From JALHNF01 sp039809305 (lineage in GTDB: Bacteria > Patescibacteriota > Minisyncoccia > Phycocordibacterales > UBA5272): 6,702 bases of DNA. The position numbers and the translations under genes are program-made. The stretch is taken from contig JBDHUT010000032.1 in assembly GCA_039809305.1 (NCBI GenBank), positions 1 through 6,702 on the forward strand. The letters are read 5' to 3'. Under the pieces are notes generated by a model that saw only the letters and a list, made by a program, of their open reading frames with translations, did no database searches and was not told the DNA's origin. Positions within the stretch are counted from its first letter, which is position 1. Every line of letters starts with the position of its first letter. This document shows, in pieces, positions 1 to 5,696 of the stretch.

Positions 1-827
1 ATTCCAACATAAACAACTATTTCAAACAGCATTGCACATAAACTCAAAAATGCTGCGAAAAAAGGAATCGCTGTGTGGTCGATTATATAAATACCGGCAT
101 CAATTAAACATTTTCCCCATGTCGAAGGGTAGATATCACATTTTTCTGGATCTGTATCTGTTTGCTTTGCAGCCGCATCTGTGTCTTCTCCTTGAGTTTG
201 GCATCCTTGGCCAGTTGGGTTATCTGCGCAAGCACACAGTGGACTGTTTGGATCCACCCCACAGCGTTGACATTGGTCACTAGACTCATCAATTGTACAT
301 AGTCTACAAGCGGGTGAAGATGAGTCATCTGCACATACGGATTCAGTGGTTATCTGGGCTACCCTAACTGTTACTGATTTAGAAACAGAATTGCCATTGA
401 AATCAAATCCAGCATAAAAAGGATAACTTGGATTGAAGGTGGTTCCATTTGGAATAGGGTTGGTTGTTGTGTAGTTTTTATTTTCTAAACGATTATTTAT
501 CTCTTCGTAGCAAGTAACAGTATATTTTTTTGAACCAAGTCCAAGGCCACCAAGACTTGAGAAATCAACAAAACTCGTTGTTATTTGAGGGGAATACCAG
601 CCTATTCCTGGAAATGTATCAAAAGTTCCTTCGCTAAGAAAACAACCAGCTACTCCTGTTGCGGTACCAGTAATTCTAAAGTTTTCCCCTGGGGCAACAA
701 CCTCCTTACTACTTCTAAGTTCTAGTGTGGGTGCTGCATATACGTTCTGAAACCAGAAAAATGAAATAGCCGTAATCATTAGGCTACGTGAAAAAACTTT
801 GAACGTGGTACTCAAAAAATTGCGCAC
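1..827 (-). CDS. Secreted Ig-like, Cys-rich protein leading into a membrane domain (partial, C-terminus off the left edge; possible VirB6/TrbL-like)
   Basis: The minus-strand frame is open from a GTG at 827 to the left edge (275 codons, no stop). I chose GTG 827 because an AAAGG Shine-Dalgarno lies 8 nt upstream, an in-frame TAA sits just before it (840-842), and it yields a full signal peptide: Arg/Lys n-region, hydrophobic core around residues 17-27, cleavage near VYA-A at about 31. An in-frame ATG at 779 would remove the basic n-region. Residues about 33-157 read as a bacterial Ig-like beta-sandwich with its Cys pair (C62, C106 in YTVTC) and a closing SKSVTVRV strand, a pattern I know from Parcubacterial surface proteins. 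Residues 165-209 are Cys-rich, with CRLC and CQRC eight residues apart. Residues about 240-275 are hydrophobic and continue past the edge. A multi-pass VirB6/TrbL-like domain beyond the edge is a guess from this layout. Last gene of the run visible here, 35 nt after its upstream neighbour. Confidence 0.85.
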   Translation of the reverse strand, partial: MRNFLSTTFKVFSRSLMITAISFFWFQNVYAAPTLELRSSKEVVAPGENFRITGTATGVAGCFLSEGTFDTFPGIGWYSPQITTSFVDFSSLGGLGLGSKKYTVTCYEEINNRLENKNYTTTNPIPNGTTFNPSYPFYAGFDFNGNSVSKSVTVRVAQITTESVCADDSSSPACRLCTIDESSDQCQRCGVDPNSPLCACADNPTGQGCQTQGEDTDAAAKQTDTDPEKCDIYPSTWGKCLIDAGIYIIDHTAIPFFAAFLSLCAMLFEIVVYVG

Positions 828-835
828 AATATGTA

Positions 836-840
836 CCTTT
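836..840 (-). promoter_or_regulatory. Shine-Dalgarno AAAGG that fixes the GTG start at 827
   Basis: AAAGG (read on the minus strand) is followed by 8 nt and then GTG at 827. It is the clearest ribosome-binding site in the window; most other starts here have none. It supports GTG 827 over the in-frame ATG at 779. A weak extended -10-like string, TGATAGAAT (850-842), sits just upstream, but no -35 match accompanies it. Confidence 0.6.
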
Positions 841-862
841 TATTCTATCATGTTCTTGATTT

Positions 863-1879
863 TTATGACTTCAAATCCTCTACTTTTTCCACCGCTTTAT
901 GAATAGTTTGCCCTAGTTTGGTACTTGTTTGTGCGATAAAGAATACAGTGATAGTTGTTGTGGGTATAAGTGATACCCAAGGGATGAGTTCTCCAAAGAG
1001 TCCGATCATAATTATAGGAAGTCTTTCTGTAACAAATTTGATAATAATTCTTCTTTGCATCTTACTTCCCTTTCCAAGCATCCAAAACCAAATTATTCCG
1101 GAGCATAAGAGAGAAAATCCTGCCGCAAAAATCCATACAAGTATTCCCACCACCGGGATACTTTCAAAAATTGAAGAAAATATATCAGAACAATCCTTTA
1201 AAAAAGCGATAAAAAGGATAATAATAGGAAAACGAATAAGGGAACTTTTTTTTGCATTTTTTAATTCTTCAATAAGTTCACTGTCACTATCCGAGCTTGC
1301 AACATCTGCAAGATTTATACCTGCTGCTCGAAATTCATCGCGAATTATGTCTGCCTGAGCGGTTTCATTATTACCCCCTCCTTCTGAGTTAATGTTTTCA
1401 TCTTGGTATACGTTTTCTTTTTGTGCTTGGCGAATTTCATCAGATCTGTTTTGTGCCTGTGCGCTACGAACGATCTCTGGCGCATTATCTTTGCTTTGTA
1501 TACCATCTATAGTAGGTTTGCGGGTACTTTGCCCAAGGAAAATACGTCTATTTTCTGGAAGATTCTCGGCACCTCTAAGGACTTCGTCCGTGGGGGTTTG
1601 TTTTTGTGTAGAAGGTTTTTTTGTGTCAGGTATGGATAATGTTCGGCTTGTTTTTGTCTGCGAAGATAATGGATTTTCTTGCGTTTGGGGTTGGTTGTTT
1701 ATTTGGAACAAGGCCTTCTCGTACTCATCACGAATCCTGTTAAGCTCAGCCGTCCTCTTCTGAAGGCGCTCTGAAGTAACTTGTTTTTTGCTTTCTGTAA
1801 TAAACCACTCTTCCCAAACACGGTTTTCTTTTCGCTTTCTTTCTTGATTGAGTTGGGTAATTGCCTCAGTCCTGTTCAT
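863..1879 (-). CDS. Coiled-coil and disordered-linker membrane protein of unknown function
   Basis: 338 residues, function not recognised. There is no signal peptide. Residues 1-62 are highly charged and heptad-like (many E, R, K, Q), likely a cytoplasmic coiled coil. Residues 63-170 are Q/T/N/S/P-rich and probably disordered. Residues about 175-211 are a charged helical stretch. Then come hydrophobic segments at about 214-230, 240-268 (IPVVGILVWIFAAGF) and 286-317 (two short or one re-entrant helix, with GELIP and IPTTTITVFF). A basic loop (KGSKMQRRIIIKF) between the last two suggests its cytoplasmic side. The C-terminus is a short charged tail. Small membrane proteins with WMLGKG and ELIP..IPT signatures are familiar to me from Parcubacteria, but I cannot name a function. 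It starts 7 nt after the upstream stop, so it is probably translationally coupled; only a weak GGTAAG lies upstream. The exported neighbours suggest an inner-membrane component of an envelope machine. Confidence 0.88.
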   Translation of the reverse strand: MNRTEAITQLNQERKRKENRVWEEWFITESKKQVTSERLQKRTAELNRIRDEYEKALFQINNQPQTQENPLSSQTKTSRTLSIPDTKKPSTQKQTPTDEVLRGAENLPENRRIFLGQSTRKPTIDGIQSKDNAPEIVRSAQAQNRSDEIRQAQKENVYQDENINSEGGGNNETAQADIIRDEFRAAGINLADVASSDSDSELIEELKNAKKSSLIRFPIIILFIAFLKDCSDIFSSIFESIPVVGILVWIFAAGFSLLCSGIIWFWMLGKGSKMQRRIIIKFVTERLPIIMIGLFGELIPWVSLIPTTTITVFFIAQTSTKLGQTIHKAVEKVEDLKS

Positions 1880-1886
1880 TGTATTC

Positions 1887-3128
1887 TTACCGACTAATCT
1901 GTACTACTTGTTCTATATCTGCACCATCATCATCAAAATCGATAATAATAGTAACTTCGTTTGCGGTTATATTTGGTGTTGTTGTTGAAGTTGATCCAGA
2001 ACCGTCATTGTCTGTGGTGCCGGACGTTAGAAATTCAGCAGTAGAAGCATCTTCTAAAAGGTAAAGAACTTCAAATATAGAGTTTGTTGGCGCGTCAGAA
2101 ATAGTATATGTTGCGTTTGCGCCAACAACAAGTGGTTCCGGGTTTATTATTAACGTTCCCGGTGTGGTTGTCCCATTTCCATCATCGCCGTCATCTCCAC
2201 CACCATTTGAAACACCTGTAATGCATGGCTCTGTTTCTCCAACAGGGATTCGTATACCATCAATTTCTATACAACGACCAGGATTATTGTTTATAAAAGT
2301 TGCAAGATCTTGCTCGTCTTCAAGAATTGTTCCATCATCAAGTGTCCATGGAAATTCAGGTGTACTACCAGGGCCTCCTGCGTTTGGGTCAAAATCACAC
2401 ACCTCAAGCTCTTCATCATATGTTCCACCAATAAATTCACATGACTCAGCATCTCGTTCAAGGGAAGTATTTGTTGAGTCGTACTCAAAGCCACTATTAC
2501 CACTTCGGAGTCTTGAGTAGTAGTCATCATCTTCATTATCATCGCCTCTAAATGATTTAAGACCGTCGTTGATAAGTTTGTTTATAAGTGCGTCAAAGAT
2601 AGCTGCGATTGATTCGTTTAATTCGTCTGCAAGCTCGAGTTGGCGTTCTGAAGTACCAAGGTTTGATGTTATTTTATCCGCAATAATTCGTCCCGGAGTC
2701 TGAACAATATAACTAGGACACACTGGCCTTGGAGGAAGAGTGCTTGGGTCGATACCGCTTATATCTGGTGGACCGACAAAGTCATCATCTTGTGGCACCG
2801 AGTAGCTATCAATCTCAGCTTTCCAATCTTCAAGATCTCTCTGGAACCCTGGATCCGAACAAACTTTTTGATCCAAAAATCCCCCACCTCTGTTGAGTTC
2901 GGTGTTTAACTGAGTAATACGTTCTTGGCGCTGGTAGAGTGCGTATTCTGCAGCAGATGTGTTGGCGCAGAAGATGTTGTTACCACAGTTTTGAGTGAGG
3001 CTATCCCATGTGCTCCACTGGAAAGGAATATAACCACGAGTAAAAGCGTAGGTGAGTTCAGATCGTGCTTCTGGGGTGAGTTGCCCACTACAGAATTCTT
3101 CCGCTTCATATTCAGCGTACCCACACAC
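1887..3128 (-). CDS. Downstream part of a split secreted protein: conserved core, Cys-rich region, C-terminal Ig-like domain
   Basis: 413 residues if started at GTG 3128. The same frame is open back to 3200 (24 more codons), directly behind the TAA that ends the upstream ORF, so this is most likely the remainder of that protein. GTG 3128 has no Shine-Dalgarno and the product would have no signal peptide, although ten cysteines and an Ig-like domain imply an extracytoplasmic location. Numbered from GTG: residues 1-60 carry four Cys; 81-90 is GGGFLDQKVC; 141-172 (TPGRIIADKI, then LELADELNE) resembles a conserved core I know from Parcubacterial secreted proteins; 230-302 holds four Cys including CEFIGGTYDEELEVC; 307-323 is a Gly/Asp/Thr linker; 324-413 is an Ig-like beta domain ending in VTIIIDF and VVQIS. 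Function unknown. It ends 7 nt before the next gene. Confidence 0.75.
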   Translation of the reverse strand: MCGYAEYEAEEFCSGQLTPEARSELTYAFTRGYIPFQWSTWDSLTQNCGNNIFCANTSAAEYALYQRQERITQLNTELNRGGGFLDQKVCSDPGFQRDLEDWKAEIDSYSVPQDDDFVGPPDISGIDPSTLPPRPVCPSYIVQTPGRIIADKITSNLGTSERQLELADELNESIAAIFDALINKLINDGLKSFRGDDNEDDDYYSRLRSGNSGFEYDSTNTSLERDAESCEFIGGTYDEELEVCDFDPNAGGPGSTPEFPWTLDDGTILEDEQDLATFINNNPGRCIEIDGIRIPVGETEPCITGVSNGGGDDGDDGNGTTTPGTLIINPEPLVVGANATYTISDAPTNSIFEVLYLLEDASTAEFLTSGTTDNDGSGSTSTTTPNITANEVTIIIDFDDDGADIEQVVQISR

Positions 3129-3200
3129 TGCGGTGACTATGTCTGCATCAAGTGTAAAGCCTAGATTGTCTCGTAATGTTTTTCGAGCGTTATATATAGC

Positions 3201-3629
3201 TTACTGCCGTATGATGTCAAAATACAGATTTCCTGTTCTTTTGATATCATCCAGGGCAATTTGTAATTCATCTTTAATAACGTTTTTGAAAAAGTTGCCC
3301 GTATCGCCAATATAAAATGGATTTCCTTCAAATCCGGTGTTGATCCAGTTGATGATACTGTCTGTTAATTTTGCAAGTAGTGTTTTTGCAAGCGCAAAAG
3401 CAATGGCGTCAATACATTCTTTGATGTTGTTTTTTGTGTCATCTACGGGTACATGTGTGCCACTCAAAAAACCACTTATAAGGCCGGCAATAAAACCACC
3501 AAGACACCCAGCGATAGCCCCACCCATTTGAGCTTCTGCTTTTGGTGCAAGAATAGGTGCTGCTAAGGGTGAAAAAAGAAGTGTGAGAGCAAAGAAGAGT
3601 GAAAGACTTTTTTTGACGATAGTGTGCAT
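3201..3629 (-). CDS. Signal-peptide-bearing N-terminal part of the split secreted protein
   Basis: 142 residues from ATG 3629. A textbook signal peptide covers residues 1-34: KK in the n-region, a Leu/Phe/Ala core, and AEA before Q34, so the product is exported. A Gly-rich segment follows (GGAIAGCLGGFIAGLISGFLSG, residues 36-57), possibly a membrane-associated helix. The conserved-looking part is about 70-115, with ECIDAIAFALAKTLLAKL, then SIINWINTGFEGNP and a GNFFKNV segment. I know this AKTLL...SI..WIN.GF.GNP pattern from Parcubacterial secreted proteins several times longer, which is why I treat the TAA at 3201 as a break rather than a natural end. There is no Shine-Dalgarno; the ATG lies 4 nt after the stop of the upstream gene, so coupling is likely. 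Biochemical role unknown. Confidence 0.8.
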   Translation of the reverse strand: MHTIVKKSLSLFFALTLLFSPLAAPILAPKAEAQMGGAIAGCLGGFIAGLISGFLSGTHVPVDDTKNNIKECIDAIAFALAKTLLAKLTDSIINWINTGFEGNPFYIGDTGNFFKNVIKDELQIALDDIKRTGNLYFDIIRQ

Positions 3630-3633
3630 AGAA

Positions 3634-4518
3634 TTAATTTGAATATTTTCCGATTGCAGCCATAGCTACGGGAAGTTTTTCTAATGCTTTCTGATACTCA
3701 CTAAAGTATACAACACTTAATGCTGGGTCGTCATAGATTTGAGTAAGGCCTCCAACAGCTGCGCCTAGTTTGTAATATGTATTTGCTAGGTCAAGGTGTG
3801 TGTTTTGGATAGGGCTTGGTGCTGGAACTTTAATTGTTCTTTCTGCAAGGGTAAGGTAAATCTGTTGGATTTTGGTGAGTTCTTCAATGAGTTTGTCTGA
3901 GCGTGGTTTATTTATGGCTCGGTTTAAAAGCTCTAATTCTCTACCCAGTTTTGTAATTGCAAGACCTTTCCCTGTTTTTGCAATTTCTTTTTTATATATA
4001 GCTTTTGATTCAGGTGTTGAACTTGCAATAATAATGTCGTCTTTGGAGTATTTTGCAGCGATTGTTGTTTGTGTGAGTGCTTCTATACTTTGTTTTGAAA
4101 TTTGATCAACGTTTGCTTTTGTGAGATTTCCTGATTGTTTGAGTGCGCTAAAAGCAACAAAAAACTCTCGTGAGAATGAGTCGGTGAATGTTGTTGTGGC
4201 TGTACTTGTTGACACCAACGTCGTTCCTCGCAAAGCAATCTTTTTTGTTTCCAGTTCTTTGTCGTCAGAAATACCATTATTATCAGTGTCTTTTTTGTTT
4301 GGATCTAGTCCCCACAAAAATTCTTCCCAATCCCGAACACTGTCCCCATCACTATCTCGTGCGCTTATATCCTCTGCGCTCGCTGTGATAATATCTTTTT
4401 GAGATAAAAGTGGTACAAGGTCTTTCTCTTTATTGAACCACACAAAAGCAATGCTGACTATACATAATGAAATGATTATATAGATTGTTTTCTTATGTGG
4501 TTTCCAAGAATCTTTCAT
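3634..4518 (-). CDS. Membrane-anchored thrombospondin type 3-like (Ca-binding Asp repeat) protein
   Basis: 294 residues from ATG 4518. The short basic N-terminus (KPHKK) is followed by one transmembrane helix at about 11-28, with no clear cleavage site, so this is a signal-anchor with the rest outside the membrane. Residues 54-88 hold two Asp-rich Ca-binding loops, DSDGDSVRDWEEFLWGLDP and DTDNNGISDDKE, of the thrombospondin type 3/EF-hand-like kind. Residues about 110-290 are mostly predicted helical and contain no cysteine. Such anchored Asp-repeat proteins are common in Parcubacteria; Ca binding is expected from the motif, and the role of the helical part is unknown. It is the first gene of the leftward run. 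Its ATG sits 7 nt after a perfect extended -10 (TGTTATAAT), which leaves no room for a leader or Shine-Dalgarno, so a leaderless mRNA is predicted. Confidence 0.88.
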   Translation of the reverse strand: MKDSWKPHKKTIYIIISLCIVSIAFVWFNKEKDLVPLLSQKDIITASAEDISARDSDGDSVRDWEEFLWGLDPNKKDTDNNGISDDKELETKKIALRGTTLVSTSTATTTFTDSFSREFFVAFSALKQSGNLTKANVDQISKQSIEALTQTTIAAKYSKDDIIIASSTPESKAIYKKEIAKTGKGLAITKLGRELELLNRAINKPRSDKLIEELTKIQQIYLTLAERTIKVPAPSPIQNTHLDLANTYYKLGAAVGGLTQIYDDPALSVVYFSEYQKALEKLPVAMAAIGKYSN

Positions 4519-4540
4519 ACGGTGTATTATAACAGTATAT
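4519..4540. promoter_or_regulatory. Divergent promoter with overlapping -10 boxes; leaderless starts on both sides
   Basis: Only 22 bp separate the two divergent ATGs (4518 minus, 4541 plus). Minus strand: TATAAT at 4531-4526, preceded by TG at the extended -10 position, then 7 nt to ATG. Plus strand: TATAAC at 4528-4533, also 7 nt to ATG. The two boxes share 4528-4531 because the core is nearly symmetric. With a usual distance of about 7 nt from -10 to transcription start, both mRNAs would begin at or next to the A of ATG. I see no good -35 on either side; the extended -10 could compensate on the minus strand. The core match is direct; promoter activity is inferred. Confidence 0.65.
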
Positions 4541-4891
4541 ATGCGTATTCTTTTAGTGTTAGGGTTGAGTCTACTTTTTTTTATACCTCAACATGTAGAA
4601 GCGGCAGGACTTGTTAATCCATTTGGTGGGCGTGTGATTATGATTATTCCGTGTACATGCCAAGCTACGGGGATTGCTGTGTATGTAATTATGCCAATCC
4701 CTCCTTATTTTGGGATGTTACTTTGGCAACCACCTATAACACGGCCATATTTATGGTATTTCCCATATCCAGGCGTTGCTATTTTAGGTAATTATGTAAG
4801 TGGTGGAATATGTATGGTCGGCGTCACCCCTTATTGTTATTCAGTGCCAGTATCTGGAACAATAACGCAGGTTGGAACTAGTTTGTATTAA
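4541..4891 (+). CDS. Small secreted protein with four cysteines (Parcubacteria-type, unknown function)
   Basis: 116 residues, the only gene on the plus strand. The signal peptide spans residues 1-21 (Arg2, Leu-rich core, cleavage near VEA-A). The mature chain is about 95 residues, aromatic- and Pro-rich, apparently all beta, with C38 and C40 (PCTC) and C91 and C99 able to form disulfides. The order GGR..IPCTC, then PGV.ILGNY..GG.C, then PV.GTITQVGTS at the end matches a small secreted family I recall from Parcubacteria, so I take it as a real gene even though it lies opposite the surrounding minus-strand genes. No Shine-Dalgarno; the start is probably leaderless from the shared divergent promoter. 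Its last 14 bp overlap the 3' end of rsmA on the other strand. Confidence 0.78.
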   Translation: MRILLVLGLSLLFFIPQHVEAAGLVNPFGGRVIMIIPCTCQATGIAVYVIMPIPPYFGMLLWQPPITRPYLWYFPYPGVAILGNYVSGGICMVGVTPYCYSVPVSGTITQVGTSLY

Positions 4892-5693
4892 CAATTCTCA
4901 AAAAATCTTGCACCGAAAGTTCTTCTGGACGTTTGTTTTTTAAGTCTTCAGGAAGTAAGACATTTTTTAGTGTAGTTGATATTTTTTTGCGCTTAGAGTT
5001 AAAGGCTTTTTTAATAATTTCAAAAAAGCGTTCTTTTTCTTGATTACTTTTGAATTCTGAGCGGATATCTTTTATGTGAATAATAGCAGAGTCTACATTT
5101 GGTGCAGGGCGAAAAAGTGAGCGCGAAACTTTTTCTACATACAGCGGTGTTCCGAAAACTTTTACTGAAAGCGAAAGAATACTCTCTTTTTTATCACGAC
5201 TGCAAATACGATTTGCAACTTCTTTTTGAACGAGAAAAGTAATGGAAAGTGGTTGGAATGTTGATTCTAGAAAAAAAGGAATTAAAAGCCCGGTAATATT
5301 ATAGGGAATATTTGCCACTACTTTATAAGGTTTCTTTTTTGTTATTTTTGAAATATCTTGTTCTAAAATATCACCACAGATAAGAGTAAGTTGTTTTGAT
5401 ATGATTTCATCTTTAAATTTCTCGGTAAGTGCCGCATACAAAGCATCATCTTTTTCAATAGCAACGACATGGCTCCCTGAGTACAGAAGTTCTTTTGTAA
5501 GGATCCCCTTTCCTGGACCTATCTCAAGTACAATATCTTTTGGGCCGACAGCAGCCGTTTTTGCCATAGTTCGTACTGGCCATAGTGCAGTTAGAAAATT
5601 TTGCCCAAGACTTCTTTTTGCCCTTTGGTTTCTGGTTTTCGGTACTGTTTCCTCTGTCGCCAGAGTCTTGTTTCTAGGGTAATTGTTTGCCAT
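4878..5693 (-). CDS. rsmA: 16S rRNA (adenine(1518)-N(6)/adenine(1519)-N(6))-dimethyltransferase RsmA (KsgA)
   Basis: 271 residues, a normal length. RsmA uses S-adenosylmethionine to dimethylate two adjacent adenines in the 3'-terminal helix (h45) of 16S rRNA, a late step and checkpoint of 30S assembly in the cytoplasm. Motifs in order: GQNFL (30-34); SAM-binding motif I EIGPGKG (57-63); acidic E80 in VAIEKDD, which normally contacts the SAM ribose; GDILEQD (107-113); catalytic motif IV NIPYNITG (128-135); FRPAPNVDSA (194-203); and the C-terminal AFNSKRKK region (230-237). All key residues are present, so it should be active. A charged 25-residue leader precedes the conserved core. ATG 5693 lies 3 nt after the helicase stop with no Shine-Dalgarno, which suggests translational coupling. 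The stop is TAG, and the end overlaps the plus-strand gene by 14 bp. Confidence 0.97.
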   Translation of the reverse strand: MANNYPRNKTLATEETVPKTRNQRAKRSLGQNFLTALWPVRTMAKTAAVGPKDIVLEIGPGKGILTKELLYSGSHVVAIEKDDALYAALTEKFKDEIISKQLTLICGDILEQDISKITKKKPYKVVANIPYNITGLLIPFFLESTFQPLSITFLVQKEVANRICSRDKKESILSLSVKVFGTPLYVEKVSRSLFRPAPNVDSAIIHIKDIRSEFKSNQEKERFFEIIKKAFNSKRKKISTTLKNVLLPEDLKNKRPEELSVQDFLRIVNTN

Positions 5694-5696
5694 GAA

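Larger units (their letters stand above)
1887..3629 (-). pseudogene. Composite full-length gene for a 580-residue secreted protein, interrupted by one TAA
   Basis: The upstream 142-codon ORF and the downstream ORF share one frame, separated only by TAA at 3201-3203. If that codon is read as an amino acid, the product is 580 residues: signal peptide 1-34, conserved N-terminal domain to about 142, Cys-containing core, Cys-rich segment, Gly/Asp linker and a C-terminal Ig-like domain. Only the first half has an export signal, only the second has the Ig-like domain, and no usable start lies close to the TAA. As I recall homologous Parcubacterial proteins, the ..AKTLL.K.T.SI..WIN.GF.GNP.. segment and the ..TPG.I....LG....L.LADE.NE.. 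segment occur in the same chain. Nonsense mutation, assembly or read error, and readthrough cannot be separated from this sequence alone. Confidence 0.7.

Noticed and set aside
104..334. 76-residue minus-strand ORF and the overlapping plus-strand ORF at 32-283
   Set aside because: Both lie inside the longer minus-strand frame open from 827 to the left edge, which has a signal peptide and an Ig-like pattern; these two show no domain pattern.
777..779. ATG at 779 as the start of the leftmost gene
   Set aside because: GTG 827 has a Shine-Dalgarno at good spacing and supplies the basic n-region needed for a complete signal peptide.
842..850. Internal promoter TGATAGAAT ahead of the leftmost gene
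   Set aside because: The extended -10 resemblance has one core mismatch and no -35, and the gene lies 35 nt behind its neighbour in the same direction, so operon transcription explains it.
918..1763. Several plus-strand ORFs of 78-146 codons opposite the coiled-coil membrane protein
   Set aside because: They are antisense shadows of a clear membrane-protein gene, without a ribosome-binding site or recognisable domain.
3201..3203. Alternative genetic code in which TAA is sense
   Set aside because: TAA ends apparently complete genes here (stops at 863, 3634, 4889 and 5697). The CPR reassignment I know of concerns TGA (Gly), not TAA.
4878..4930. Bidirectional intrinsic terminator between rsmA and the plus-strand gene
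   Set aside because: There is a T-run further into rsmA, but I could not find a stable GC-rich stem ahead of it on either strand.
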